From contig NZ_JALHQI010000022.1 of the NCBI RefSeq assembly GCF_022842045.1, positions 1-42,399 on the forward strand: a stretch of 42,399 bases of DNA, given 5' to 3'. Source of the stretch: Arenimonas sp. (lineage in GTDB: Bacteria; Pseudomonadota; Gammaproteobacteria; Xanthomonadales; Xanthomonadaceae). The notes under the pieces were generated by a model. The model worked only from the letters and a program-made list of their open reading frames with translations. It was not told the origin of the DNA and did not search any database. The position numbers and the translations under genes were made by a program. The stretch's first letter is position 1; the number at the start of each line of letters is the position of its first letter. Positions 8,597-17,948 of this stretch are shown piece after piece.

Positions 8597-8616
8597 GAAA
8601 GCAACACGCTACCGAC

Positions 8617-9570
8617 TTAGGGCCGGCGTGCGAGCTCTGCTTCGATGTCGTCCTTGGCGCGGGGCATCAGGTCCTGCTTGGTGACGCCCATCAACAGCAG
8701 CAGCGGGCAGGCCACGAAGATCGAGGACAGCGTGCCGAACACGATGCCGATCATCTGCGACTCCGCCATGCCCTTGAGCGACTGGCCACCGTAGAGATAC
8801 AGCGCCAGGATCGTCAGGAAGGCCACGAACGACGTGATGATCGTGCGCGACAGCGTCTGGTTGACCGACTTGTTGAGGATTTCCTTCGGCTCGAGCTTGA
8901 GGCTGCGGAAGTTCTCGCGCACGCGGTCGAAGACCACGATGGTGTCGTTGATCGAGAAACCCATCACCGACAGGATGCCCGCCAGCACCGTCAGGTCGAA
9001 CTCGTGCTGGCTGAGCGCGAACCACCCGCAAACCACCAGCAAGTCGACCAGCGTGGTGAGGATGGCCGCGATCGCGAACTTGAGCTCGAAGCGCGCCCAG
9101 ATGTAGGCCAGGAAGCCCAGCACCACGAAGATCGCCGCGTAGACGCCGTTGAGCGCGAGCTCATTGCCGATTTGCGGGCCGACGAAGTCGCTGCGCAGCA
9201 CCTTGCCCGGGTTGCCCTCGGGCTGGGCCGCCGCCAGGATCGCCGCGCCGCTGTATTCCCGCGTGGCGGCCGCGTCCTCGCCCGGTTCCTGCGGCTGCAG
9301 GCGGATGACGATGTCGTTGCCGGCGCCGAAGGTCTGGACCACCGCGCCGGTGTAGCCGGCGGTCTCGAGCCGCTGCCGTACCTGCTCGACGTCCACCGGC
9401 TCGGCGAACTCGATCTCGGTGGCGGTGCCGCCGGTGAAGTCGAGCGCGTAGTTGAAGCCCTTGGTGCCGAGGAAGAACAGCGACGCCAGCATGAGCAGCG
9501 CGACCGCCGCCAGCGAGGCGTAGCGGACGCGCATGAAGTTGATGTTGCTATTGGACGGGAAAAGTTCCAC
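8617..9570 (-). CDS. secF: Protein translocase subunit SecF
   Basis: The 317-residue protein starts with GTG (9568-9570). It has an N-terminal helix (~18-36), the conserved DFTGGT motif after it, a periplasmic domain to ~residue 140, and five further helices. These include GFSINDTIVVFDRVREN and the segment TLSRTIITS of the SecD/SecF permease fold. SecF joins SecD to form an RND-type, proton-driven complex that helps the SecYEG channel pull proteins into the periplasm. It lies 18 bases after secD and is the last gene of the yajC-secD-secF group, followed by a terminator. Confidence 0.95.
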   Translation of the reverse strand: MELFPSNSNINFMRVRYASLAAVALLMLASLFFLGTKGFNYALDFTGGTATEIEFAEPVDVEQVRQRLETAGYTGAVVQTFGAGNDIVIRLQPQEPGEDAAATREYSGAAILAAAQPEGNPGKVLRSDFVGPQIGNELALNGVYAAIFVVLGFLAYIWARFELKFAIAAILTTLVDLLVVCGWFALSQHEFDLTVLAGILSVMGFSINDTIVVFDRVRENFRSLKLEPKEILNKSVNQTLSRTIITSFVAFLTILALYLYGGQSLKGMAESQMIGIVFGTLSSIFVACPLLLLMGVTKQDLMPRAKDDIEAELARRP

Positions 9571-9588
9571 GCCGCCTCCAGGAATGCG

Positions 9589-11466
9589 TTAGATCGAGAC
9601 CTTGGCAAGCTTCTTGCGCTTGCCATAGATCAGGGTGGCGATGCCGCGCGACACCGAGACCGCGGTGTACATCGAGGTCAGGATGCCGATGATCAGCGTG
9701 ATGCCGAAGCCACGGATGGGGCCGGAGCCGAACACCGCCATCGCCACGCCCGCCAGCAGCGCCGTGGTGTTGGAGTCGGTGATGGTGCCGGAGGCCTTGT
9801 CGTAGCCGTTGGCGATGCTGGCCAGCGGTGTGTTGCCGTTGCGCAGCTCTTCGCGGATTCGTTCGTTGATCAGCACGTTGGCGTCGACCGACATGCCGAC
9901 CGTCAGCGCGATGCCGGCAAGGCCTGGCAGCGTCAGCGTGGCGCCGATCACCGACATCACCGCCACCACCATCAGCAGGTTCAGCAGCAGCGCCAGGTTG
10001 GTGACGATGCCGAACATCTTGTAGTAGACGAGGAAGAACACCAGCACGAACACGAAGGACCAGAACACCGCCGACAGGCCGCGCTCGACGTTCTCCGCGC
10101 CCAGGCTCGGGCCGATGATGCGCTCCTCGATGATCACCATGGGCGCCGCCAGCGAACCGGCGCGCAGCAGGCGGGCCAGGCTGGCCGCCTCTTCCTGGCT
10201 GTCGAGGCCGGTGGTCTGGAAGTTCTTGCCGAACACGCCCTGCAGGGTGGCGGCGTTGATCACTTCCTCGCTGACGCGGGAGCTGCGCACTTCCTGGCCA
10301 TCGACCATGCGCACTTCCGGGATGGTCTCGATGTAGACCGCCGCCATCAGCTGGCCGACGTTCTCGCGGGTGTGCGCCAGCATGCGGTTGCCGCCGGCGT
10401 TGTTGAGCTCGATCTGCACGGCCGGGCCGCCGCCCTGCGGGTCCGGGTTGGAGGTGGCGTTGACCAGCTGGTCGCCCGAGACGATGACCCGGCGCGAGAG
10501 CAGGATCGGTCGCGGCTTGCCGTCGGCACCCAGCTCGCGCATGTAGTAGAGCCGGGCATTGGCCGGCACCGCGCCGGTGCGCGCGGCTTCGATGGCCTGC
10601 GCGCCCGCGTCCACCACGTGGCGGTACTCCAGGGTGGCGGTGGCGCCGATCAGCTTGCGGGCCTCGGCGGTGTCCTGCACGCCGGGCAGCTGCACCACGA
10701 TGCGGCTCTCGCCCTGGCGCTGGATGACCTGCTCGCCGACGCCCAGCGAGTTGATGCGGTTGTCGAGCGTGGTGCGGTTCTGCTCGATCGCGCCGTCCAT
10801 GATCGCCTTGATCTGGGCCGGCGTGACCCGGGCCAGCAGGCGCTCGGGCTGGGCCTCGTCGACGATCAGTTCGAGTTCGGGTGCGTCGCGGCTGATGGCG
10901 GCGCGGACGCGCGCCATGTCGGCGCCGTCGCGCAGCAGCACCTGGATGCCCTCGGCGGTGCGCGAGACGCTGGTGTAGGCGAACTTGCCGTCGCGCAGGA
11001 TCGCCGAGATCTCGTCGGCGAAGCCATTGGTGCGCTTGTCGATCGCGGCCTGCTGGTCCACTTCCAGCAGGAAGTGCACGCCGCCCTGCAGGTCCAGGCC
11101 CATGGACATCGGGTCGGCGCCCATCACCGTCAGCCAGGAGGGCACGGTGGAAGCGAGGTTCAGCGCGACCGTGTAGCCCTGCCCCAGCTCGGCGCGCAGC
11201 AGGTCGGCCGCCTGGGTCTGCACGTCGGGGTTGGCGGTGCGGACCACGAGGTTGTCGCCCTCGACCGCGACCGACTTGGCCTCGACCTTGGCGGCCTCGA
11301 GCGCGCCGCGGACCCGGAGGGCCAGCGAGTCGTCGATGGCGCTGCCGCGGTTGGCGGCGATCTGCACCGCCGGGTCCTGCGGGTACAGGTTGGGCAGCGA
11401 ATAGAACACCGACAGCGCGATCACGAGCGCGGCGACGACGTATTTCCAGGTAGGGAACTGCAGCAT
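9589..11466 (-). CDS. secD: Protein translocase subunit SecD
   Basis: The 625-residue protein is full length for SecD. It opens with MLQFPTWKYVVAALVIAL and the conserved YSLPNLY..DPAVQI, followed by the large periplasmic P1 region (~35-445, including GLDLQGGVHFLLEVD) and six helices at the C-terminal end with VGMSVDANVLINERIREEL. An in-frame TTG three codons upstream (11475) is possible. The ATG at 11466 fits known SecD N-termini better. It functions with SecF and YajC in Sec-dependent export. It lies 56 bases after yajC. Confidence 0.96.
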   Translation of the reverse strand: MLQFPTWKYVVAALVIALSVFYSLPNLYPQDPAVQIAANRGSAIDDSLALRVRGALEAAKVEAKSVAVEGDNLVVRTANPDVQTQAADLLRAELGQGYTVALNLASTVPSWLTVMGADPMSMGLDLQGGVHFLLEVDQQAAIDKRTNGFADEISAILRDGKFAYTSVSRTAEGIQVLLRDGADMARVRAAISRDAPELELIVDEAQPERLLARVTPAQIKAIMDGAIEQNRTTLDNRINSLGVGEQVIQRQGESRIVVQLPGVQDTAEARKLIGATATLEYRHVVDAGAQAIEAARTGAVPANARLYYMRELGADGKPRPILLSRRVIVSGDQLVNATSNPDPQGGGPAVQIELNNAGGNRMLAHTRENVGQLMAAVYIETIPEVRMVDGQEVRSSRVSEEVINAATLQGVFGKNFQTTGLDSQEEAASLARLLRAGSLAAPMVIIEERIIGPSLGAENVERGLSAVFWSFVFVLVFFLVYYKMFGIVTNLALLLNLLMVVAVMSVIGATLTLPGLAGIALTVGMSVDANVLINERIREELRNGNTPLASIANGYDKASGTITDSNTTALLAGVAMAVFGSGPIRGFGITLIIGILTSMYTAVSVSRGIATLIYGKRKKLAKVSI

Positions 11467-11522
11467 GGGCGACAACCGTTGGCGGCCCGGTCAGGGCCGT
11501 GGGTGATTCGGATGGGGACGGA

Positions 11523-11867
11523 TCAGGCGGACTTCAACGTGCCCTTGGGCAGGACCGCGGTGACGGCGCCGCGCTGGACCTTGATGCTGACCTTGTCGGC
11601 GACCTCGACGGTGACGAAGCTGTCGCCCAGGTCCTCGATGCGCCCAGCCAGGCCACCGCTGGTGATCACTTCATCGCCTTTCTGCAGCTTGGCCAGCAGC
11701 TCGCGGTGTTCCTTGGCGCGCTTCATCTGCGGGCGCAGCAGCAGGAACCAGAACACGATGAAGATGATGATCAGCGGCAGGATGCTGCCCAGCATGCTGG
11801 GCTGGCCCGCGGCACCACCCGCGGCCTGGGCCGCCACCGGGGAAACGAAAATATCGAGCAGGGACAT
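11523..11867 (-). CDS. yajC: Preprotein translocase accessory protein YajC
   Basis: The 114-residue protein has an Ala/Gly-rich N-terminus, a single strong membrane helix (ILPLIIIFIVFWFLLLRPQ, ~30-48) and the cytoplasmic motif LQKGDEVITSGGLAGRIEDL typical of YajC. The frame is open well upstream into the tgt gene. The ATG at 11865-11867 gives the normal length and N-terminus. YajC binds SecDF-YidC at the holotranslocon. A 95-base gap to tgt may hold its own promoter (a CATACT-like -10 near 11907) together with a run of G tracts. Confidence 0.93.
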   Translation of the reverse strand: MSLLDIFVSPVAAQAAGGAAGQPSMLGSILPLIIIFIVFWFLLLRPQMKRAKEHRELLAKLQKGDEVITSGGLAGRIEDLGDSFVTVEVADKVSIKVQRGAVTAVLPKGTLKSA

Positions 11868-11912
11868 GGCTTTACCGTCTGCGTAGGGAATCAAGCGCGC
11901 AAGTATGCCACA

Positions 11913-11943
11913 CCCCACCCCACCCCCCGGTAGCCACCCACCC
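11913..11943 (-). other. Clustered G-runs upstream of yajC (possible G-quadruplex)
   Basis: On the minus strand this stretch carries five runs of three or more G (at 11943-11941, 11939-11937, 11928-11923, 11921-11918 and 11916-11913), mostly separated by a single T. It meets the simple four-run rule for a G-quadruplex. It lies 45-76 bases before the yajC start, between tgt and yajC. Confidence 0.5.
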
Positions 11944-11962
11944 GTGCCCCTGTAGGAGGGGG

Positions 11963-14140
<2,178 letters not shown>

Positions 14141-14157
14141 TTATCGCCGGTAAACGC

Positions 14158-14244
14158 AGGAACTAGTGAAGAGGAACTAGGATCTAGTGAAAAGCCGCAG
14201 GCCCGCCGCCTTTACTAGTTCCTGGTTCCTCTTCACTAGTTCCT
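14158..14244. repeat. Inverted repeat of CTAGTTCC-type octamers between regulator gene and queA
   Basis: Two 31-base arms (14158-14188 and 14214-14244) are reverse complements at 29 of 31 positions, around a 25-base spacer rich in GCC. Each arm is built from three GGAACTAG-like octamers (GGAACTAG, GGAACTAG or GGAACCAG, and GGATCTAG or GGAACTAG). It could act as the terminator of the LuxR-type regulator gene that ends at 14251, though no clear T-run follows. CTAG is rare elsewhere in the window, which makes the cluster stand out. Confidence 0.75.
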
Positions 14245-14250
14245 TCGCCT

Positions 14251-14853
14251 TCAAAGCCACCCCTTCGCCCGCGCCACCCGATACGCCTCGATCCGGTTCG
14301 CCGCGCCCAGCTTGCCGATCGCCTCCGACAAGTAATTGCGCACGGTGCCGTGCGAGAGGTGCAGCTTCTCGGCGATGTCGGCGCTGCGCGCGCCCTCGCC
14401 GGCCAGGCGCAGCACCTGGCGCTCGCGCTCGGTCAGGGGGTCTTCCTCGCCCCAGGCCGCCACGGCCAGCTGCGGGTCGATGACGCGGCCACCGGCGTGC
14501 ACCTGGCGCAGGGCCGCCGCGAGCTGGCCCGAGGGCGCGTCCTTGAGCAGGTAGCCGCGCACGCCCGCATCCAGCGCGCGACGCAGGTAACCCGCGCGCG
14601 CGAAGGTGGTGATGATCACCACGCGCGTGGCCAGCCCGGCGTCGCGCACGCGCAGCGCCAGGTCCAGGCCGGTGAGGCCGGGCATCTCGATGTCGGTCAC
14701 CAGCAGGTCGGGCGCCTGTTTCGCCACCGCGACCCACGCGGCCTCGCCGTCCCCGGCCTCGGCCACGACCTCCAGGTCGGACTCCAGGCCCAGCAGCGCC
14801 GCGATCGCGCCGCGCACCATCGCCTGGTCCTCGGCCAGCACCAGCCGGATCAC
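14251..14853 (-). CDS. LuxR/NarL-family response regulator (DesR-like)
   Basis: The 200-residue protein has a receiver domain (~1-118) with acidic residues E8/D9, phosphoacceptor Asp54 (LLVTDIEMPG) and the Lys in GYLLKDAPSG. A C-terminal LuxR-type helix-turn-helix follows (~138-198: LTERERQVLRLAGEGARSAD, then HLSHGTVRNYLSEAIGKL). The GTG start (14851-14853) overlaps the TGA of the histidine kinase, so the pair is translationally coupled. It probably controls the ABC transporter operon it belongs to; a perfect palindrome upstream of that operon is a candidate site. The stimulus is unknown. Similar kinase/regulator pairs respond to membrane fluidity or antibiotics. Confidence 0.92.
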   Translation of the reverse strand: MIRLVLAEDQAMVRGAIAALLGLESDLEVVAEAGDGEAAWVAVAKQAPDLLVTDIEMPGLTGLDLALRVRDAGLATRVVIITTFARAGYLRRALDAGVRGYLLKDAPSGQLAAALRQVHAGGRVIDPQLAVAAWGEEDPLTERERQVLRLAGEGARSADIAEKLHLSHGTVRNYLSEAIGKLGAANRIEAYRVARAKGWL

Positions 14854-16001
14854 GCGCCGGCCTCCAGCGCGCGCCGCGGCAGCGTGACCTGCAGGCGGGT
14901 GCCGCCGCCCGGCGGGCTGTCGACTTCGAGTTCGGCGCCAAACGCCGCCAGGCGTTCGCGCATGCCGGCCAGGCCGTTGCCCGGCGCGCCGGCGCCGCCG
15001 CGCCCGTCGTCGGCGATGCACAGCCGCAGTTCGCCGTCATCGGCGACCAGCTCGACCTCGACGCGGCGCGCCCCGGCGTGTCGCAGCACGTTGGTGACGG
15101 CTTCGCGCAGGGCCAGGGCCAGGGCCGATTCCAGCGCGGGATCCAGCGCCACCTGCGCCAATCGCTGGTCCAGGCTCACGTCGGCGGAAAGCAGGGCCAA
15201 CCGCGCCGCCGCCAACTCCGCCTCCAGGCCGGTGGCGCGGATGCCCACCACGGCCTCGCGCACCTGGGCCAGCGCCTGCCGGGCGACGCTCTCGACCTCG
15301 CCGATCTGGGTGCGCGCGGCGGCCGGGTTCGAATCCACCAGACGGCCCGCCAGTTCACTCTTGAGCGCCACCAGCGACAGCGTGTGGCCCAGCAGGTCGT
15401 GCAGGTCACGCCCGATGCGCTCGCGCTCGGCCATGGCCGCCAGGCGCGCCACTTCGTCGCGGGTAAGCCTCAACTCGGCGTCGCGGCGCAGGCGCGCGCG
15501 GGTCATCAGCACGCCGGCGACCACCAGCACGCAGATCGCCGTCGCCATCGCCGCATAAGCCAGCGCCAGCGGGAGCGGCATCACCGCCAGGAAGCACGCC
15601 ACCATCGCCGCCACCAGCAGCACCGTCACCGCGATGGCGCGACGGGCCGGCAGGATCGTGGCCGCCATCGCGCAGGCGTAGATCACGAAGGTGTTGCCGC
15701 CGGGCTGGATCGCGATCAGGGCCAGGCCCAGGATCGCCGTCGCGGCGACCAGGACGGATTGGCGCCGGCCGCGCCAGGTGCGGAAGGCGAAATACATCGG
15801 CAGGAACACCGCGATCGCCAGCACGCTGGCCACCCAGGCCCGCGCCGGGGCGTCGGTCCAGAAAGCCAGCGGCAGGAAGACGAACGGCAGGTAGACCAGG
15901 CCCAGCCACGGCCGCCCCATGAGCTCGTCGTAGGTCTCGTCTTCCTGCGGTCGCGGTGCGGGCTGGCCCATCGCTTTCCAGACTATCGGATTTCCCGCCA
16001 T
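14850..16001 (-). CDS. DesK-type sensor histidine kinase (HisKA_3)
   Basis: The 383-residue protein starts ten bases after the ABC permease stop. The N-terminal half has about five hydrophobic segments (~33-48, 56-72, 85-98, 103-135, 140-166) with very short loops, as in kinases that sense from within the membrane. A linker (~167-195) leads to the dimerisation box ERIGRDLHDLLGHTLS with phosphoacceptor His201, then an ATP-binding domain with ALREAVTNVLRHA (N box) and DDGRGGAGAPGNGLAGMRER (G boxes). It should phosphorylate the adjacent LuxR-type regulator. DesK/LiaS-like kinases encoded with ABC-2 exporters usually sense membrane state or the exported compound. That role is inferred here. Confidence 0.9.
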   Translation of the reverse strand: MAGNPIVWKAMGQPAPRPQEDETYDELMGRPWLGLVYLPFVFLPLAFWTDAPARAWVASVLAIAVFLPMYFAFRTWRGRRQSVLVAATAILGLALIAIQPGGNTFVIYACAMAATILPARRAIAVTVLLVAAMVACFLAVMPLPLALAYAAMATAICVLVVAGVLMTRARLRRDAELRLTRDEVARLAAMAERERIGRDLHDLLGHTLSLVALKSELAGRLVDSNPAAARTQIGEVESVARQALAQVREAVVGIRATGLEAELAAARLALLSADVSLDQRLAQVALDPALESALALALREAVTNVLRHAGARRVEVELVADDGELRLCIADDGRGGAGAPGNGLAGMRERLAAFGAELEVDSPPGGGTRLQVTLPRRALEAGA

Positions 16002-16011
16002 GGCCGCCGCC

Positions 16012-16785
16012 TCAGCCACGGCGCAGGCGGCGCGCGGCCAGGGCCAGGCACAGCGCCGTGGTGCCCAGCAGCACCGCGATGTGCAGTCCCCAGCGCACGT
16101 CCTGCGCCTGCCCCACCACGCCCAGCGCCATCCGCCCCAGGTGCCAGGCCGGCCAGACCACCGCCAGCTTCTGCAGCAGCGCCGGGAACGCGAAGATCGG
16201 GATCCACAGCCCCGACAGCACCGACATCGGCAGGTAGACCAGGTTGACCACCGCCACGGCGCCCTGCCCGCGCACCAGCGTGCCCAGCCACAGGCCCATG
16301 GCGCAGAACGGCAGCGTGCCCAGCAGCAGCGTCGCCACCAGCAGGCCCCAGGTACCGGGTGACATCCGCACGCCGCCACCGACCACCGCGGCGATCGTCA
16401 GCAGGCACACCACGGTGAAGCCAACGACCAGGCTCATCGCGATCTTGGCGAGGAAGTACACCAGCGTCGGCATGGGCGAGACGCGCTTGAGCTCGAGCCA
16501 GCCCTTCTCGCGCTCGATCGCCAGCCCGACGCCGAAGCCGAACAGCGCGGGGCCGATCACCCCGAACACGCCGTAGGTCGCGAGCAGGTAGGCGGCGCGC
16601 TCGAGCCCGCCCCACTTGCCCGGCAGCACCACCGCGAACAGCAGGTAGAACACCACGGGGAACAGCAGGGTCGGCAGGGCGAAGGCAGGCTGGCGCAGCA
16701 CCGCGAGCAGTTCGTACCAGGCTTCGAGCGCCTGGATGCGCAGCAGCGAGGGGGCGGCGTGGGTGGACGAAGGCAGGGGATTCAT
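16012..16785 (-). CDS. ABC-2 type transporter permease
   Basis: The 257-residue protein has six predicted membrane helices (~38-55, ~72-92, ~112-138, ~148-170, ~178-200, ~230-248) and the loop VGLAIEREKGWLELKRVSPM typical of ABC-2 exporters. Its ATG (16783-16785) overlaps the ATPase stop (ATGA). I rejected a longer reading that begins inside the ATPase gene, because the extra residues are the ATPase gene read in another frame. It should form the channel of a half-size export system with the upstream ATPase. The substrate is unknown; peptides, lipids or antibiotics are typical for this class. Confidence 0.9.
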   Translation of the reverse strand: MNPLPSSTHAAPSLLRIQALEAWYELLAVLRQPAFALPTLLFPVVFYLLFAVVLPGKWGGLERAAYLLATYGVFGVIGPALFGFGVGLAIEREKGWLELKRVSPMPTLVYFLAKIAMSLVVGFTVVCLLTIAAVVGGGVRMSPGTWGLLVATLLLGTLPFCAMGLWLGTLVRGQGAVAVVNLVYLPMSVLSGLWIPIFAFPALLQKLAVVWPAWHLGRMALGVVGQAQDVRWGLHIAVLLGTTALCLALAARRLRRG

Positions 16786-17714
16786 GCGGCGTGCTCCAGG
16801 CGGCCGGCGGCCGCGGGATCTCGGGTCAGGGAAACGAAGGCCTCCTCGAGGCTCAGCGGGCGCACTTCCAGCTCGGCCAGGCCAGAGTCGGCCGCCAGCC
16901 AGCGGCGCAGCACCTGTTCGGCCTCGCGGGTCACCAGCTCGGTGCCGGCAGCGGTGGTGTCCACGCGCAGCACGCCCGGCCACGACGCCAGCTCGGCGGC
17001 CGCGACGGTGCTGTGGGCGCGCAGGCGCTTGCCGTCGGCACGGGCCTTGATGCCGGCCGGGCTGTCGTCGGCCAGGATGCGGCCGCCGGCCATCAGCACG
17101 ATGCGATCGGCCAGTGCATCGGCCTCCTCGAGGTAATGCGTCGTGAGCACGATGCCCGTGCCCTCCTCGCGCAGCTGGCGCAGCACGGCCCAGAAGGCGC
17201 GCCGCGACTCGACGTCCAGCCCCACGGTCGGTTCGTCCACGAACAGCAGCGGCGGCCGCCCGCAGATCGCCAGCGCGAACTGCACCCGCCGCTTCTGGCC
17301 GCCCGACAGCGCGCCGTAGGGACGCCGCGCGAGGTCGGCGAGGCCGGCCAGGGCCAGGGTTTCAGCCAGCGGCCGCGGCGAGGGGTAGTAGCTCGAGAAC
17401 AGGCGCACGTGCTCGGCCACCCGCAGGGTGTCGGGCAGTTCGCCGTCCTGCAGCATCACGCCGATGCCGCGGCGCCGGCGCGGGTCGCGCGGGTCGCCGC
17501 CGAACAACTCGGCCCGGCCGGCGTCCGGACTGAGCCGGCCGGTGAGCAGCCCGAGGGCGGTGGTCTTGCCGGCGCCGTTGGCGCCCAGCACGGCCAGCAC
17601 CTGGCCGGCGTGGATGGCCAGGTCCACGGCCTCCAGGGCCTGGACGGCGCCGTAGCGCTTGCCGGCGGCGGCGAGCCGGGCGAGGACGGGCGGGCGGTTC
17701 GGATCAGGGGACAT
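16782..17714 (-). CDS. ABC transporter ATP-binding protein (ABC-2 exporter, drug-type)
   Basis: The 310-residue ATPase has Walker A at 44-51 (GANGAGKT), a Q-loop in MLQDGELPDTL, the signature LSGGQKRR at 136-143, Walker B LLFVDEP with the catalytic Glu, and the switch His in TTHYLEEADALADR. The C-terminal ~80 residues resemble the extension seen in CcmA/DrrA-type exporters. It is the first gene of a four-gene operon: ATPase, permease, kinase, regulator. The start has a good ribosome-binding site (AAGAGGAG). A candidate -35 box (17777-17782) and a 12-bp palindrome (17793-17804) precede it. Confidence 0.94.
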   Translation of the reverse strand: MSPDPNRPPVLARLAAAGKRYGAVQALEAVDLAIHAGQVLAVLGANGAGKTTALGLLTGRLSPDAGRAELFGGDPRDPRRRRGIGVMLQDGELPDTLRVAEHVRLFSSYYPSPRPLAETLALAGLADLARRPYGALSGGQKRRVQFALAICGRPPLLFVDEPTVGLDVESRRAFWAVLRQLREEGTGIVLTTHYLEEADALADRIVLMAGGRILADDSPAGIKARADGKRLRAHSTVAAAELASWPGVLRVDTTAAGTELVTREAEQVLRRWLAADSGLAELEVRPLSLEEAFVSLTRDPAAAGRLEHAA

Positions 17715-17776
17715 GGCGGGGCTCCTCTTGGGCAGGGCCAGTGTCCCGACCGCGCGGGTGGCGGCGCAGTGGCCGG

Positions 17777-17782
17777 CGTCAA
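17777..17782 (-). promoter_or_regulatory. Candidate -35 box of the ABC/two-component operon
   Basis: TTGACG on the minus strand lies 62 bases before the ATPase start. No convincing -10 box is present at 16-18 bases, which would suit a promoter that needs an activator bound just upstream. Confidence 0.35.
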
Positions 17783-17792
17783 CGATCCCGCC

Positions 17793-17804
17793 TGACAGCT
17801 GTCA
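17793..17804. promoter_or_regulatory. Perfect 12-bp palindrome TGACAGCTGTCA, candidate operator
   Basis: TGACAGCTGTCA is a perfect inverted repeat 10 bases upstream of the candidate -35 box of the ABC/kinase/regulator operon and about 145 bases before the divergent aminotransferase gene. LuxR/NarL-type regulators bind such short dyads. A second dyad, CCGCGG-CCG-CCGCGG, follows at 17806-17820. Assignment to the linked regulator is inference. Confidence 0.5.
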
Positions 17805-17948
17805 TCCGCGGCCGCCGCGGATTCAAACGCTTGGGGGTTACGCGCCCTTCACCGCGGTGGTAACATCCGCCGCAAGTATTTGATTTTCAACGCAAGACCC
17901 GACGCGCGAGGGCCCGCCTCGCGTCTTGCTTTGGGTCCGGAGCCCGCC

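Larger units (their letters stand above)
8403..8597. repeat. Long imperfect palindrome containing two facing terminators
   Basis: The region from about 8403 to 8597 reads nearly the same on both strands. Each arm contains, from outside in, the terminator hairpin, a TGCTC segment, a TCTGGCGCCG segment (tandemly duplicated as GGATCTGGCGCCG in the left arm, 8437-8462), ACCGCG..AAGCGA, and GGTCACTTCCTCC. The centre lies near 8500. It fills the whole gap between the convergent genes suhB and secF. It looks like one terminator-plus-tail unit present in inverted copies, rather than two unrelated terminators. Confidence 0.8.

Noticed and set aside
8302-11886. A 1194-codon open frame on the plus strand, opposite secD, secF and yajC
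   Set aside because: Its composition is that of antisense to membrane proteins in GC-rich DNA, and it runs through the terminator palindrome. The minus-strand Sec genes explain the region.
17880-17948. A 23-residue N-terminal extension of the aminotransferase
   Set aside because: It starts at a codon within the probable promoter/leader, and the second start at 17949 gives a normal N-terminus. Kept only as a possibility.
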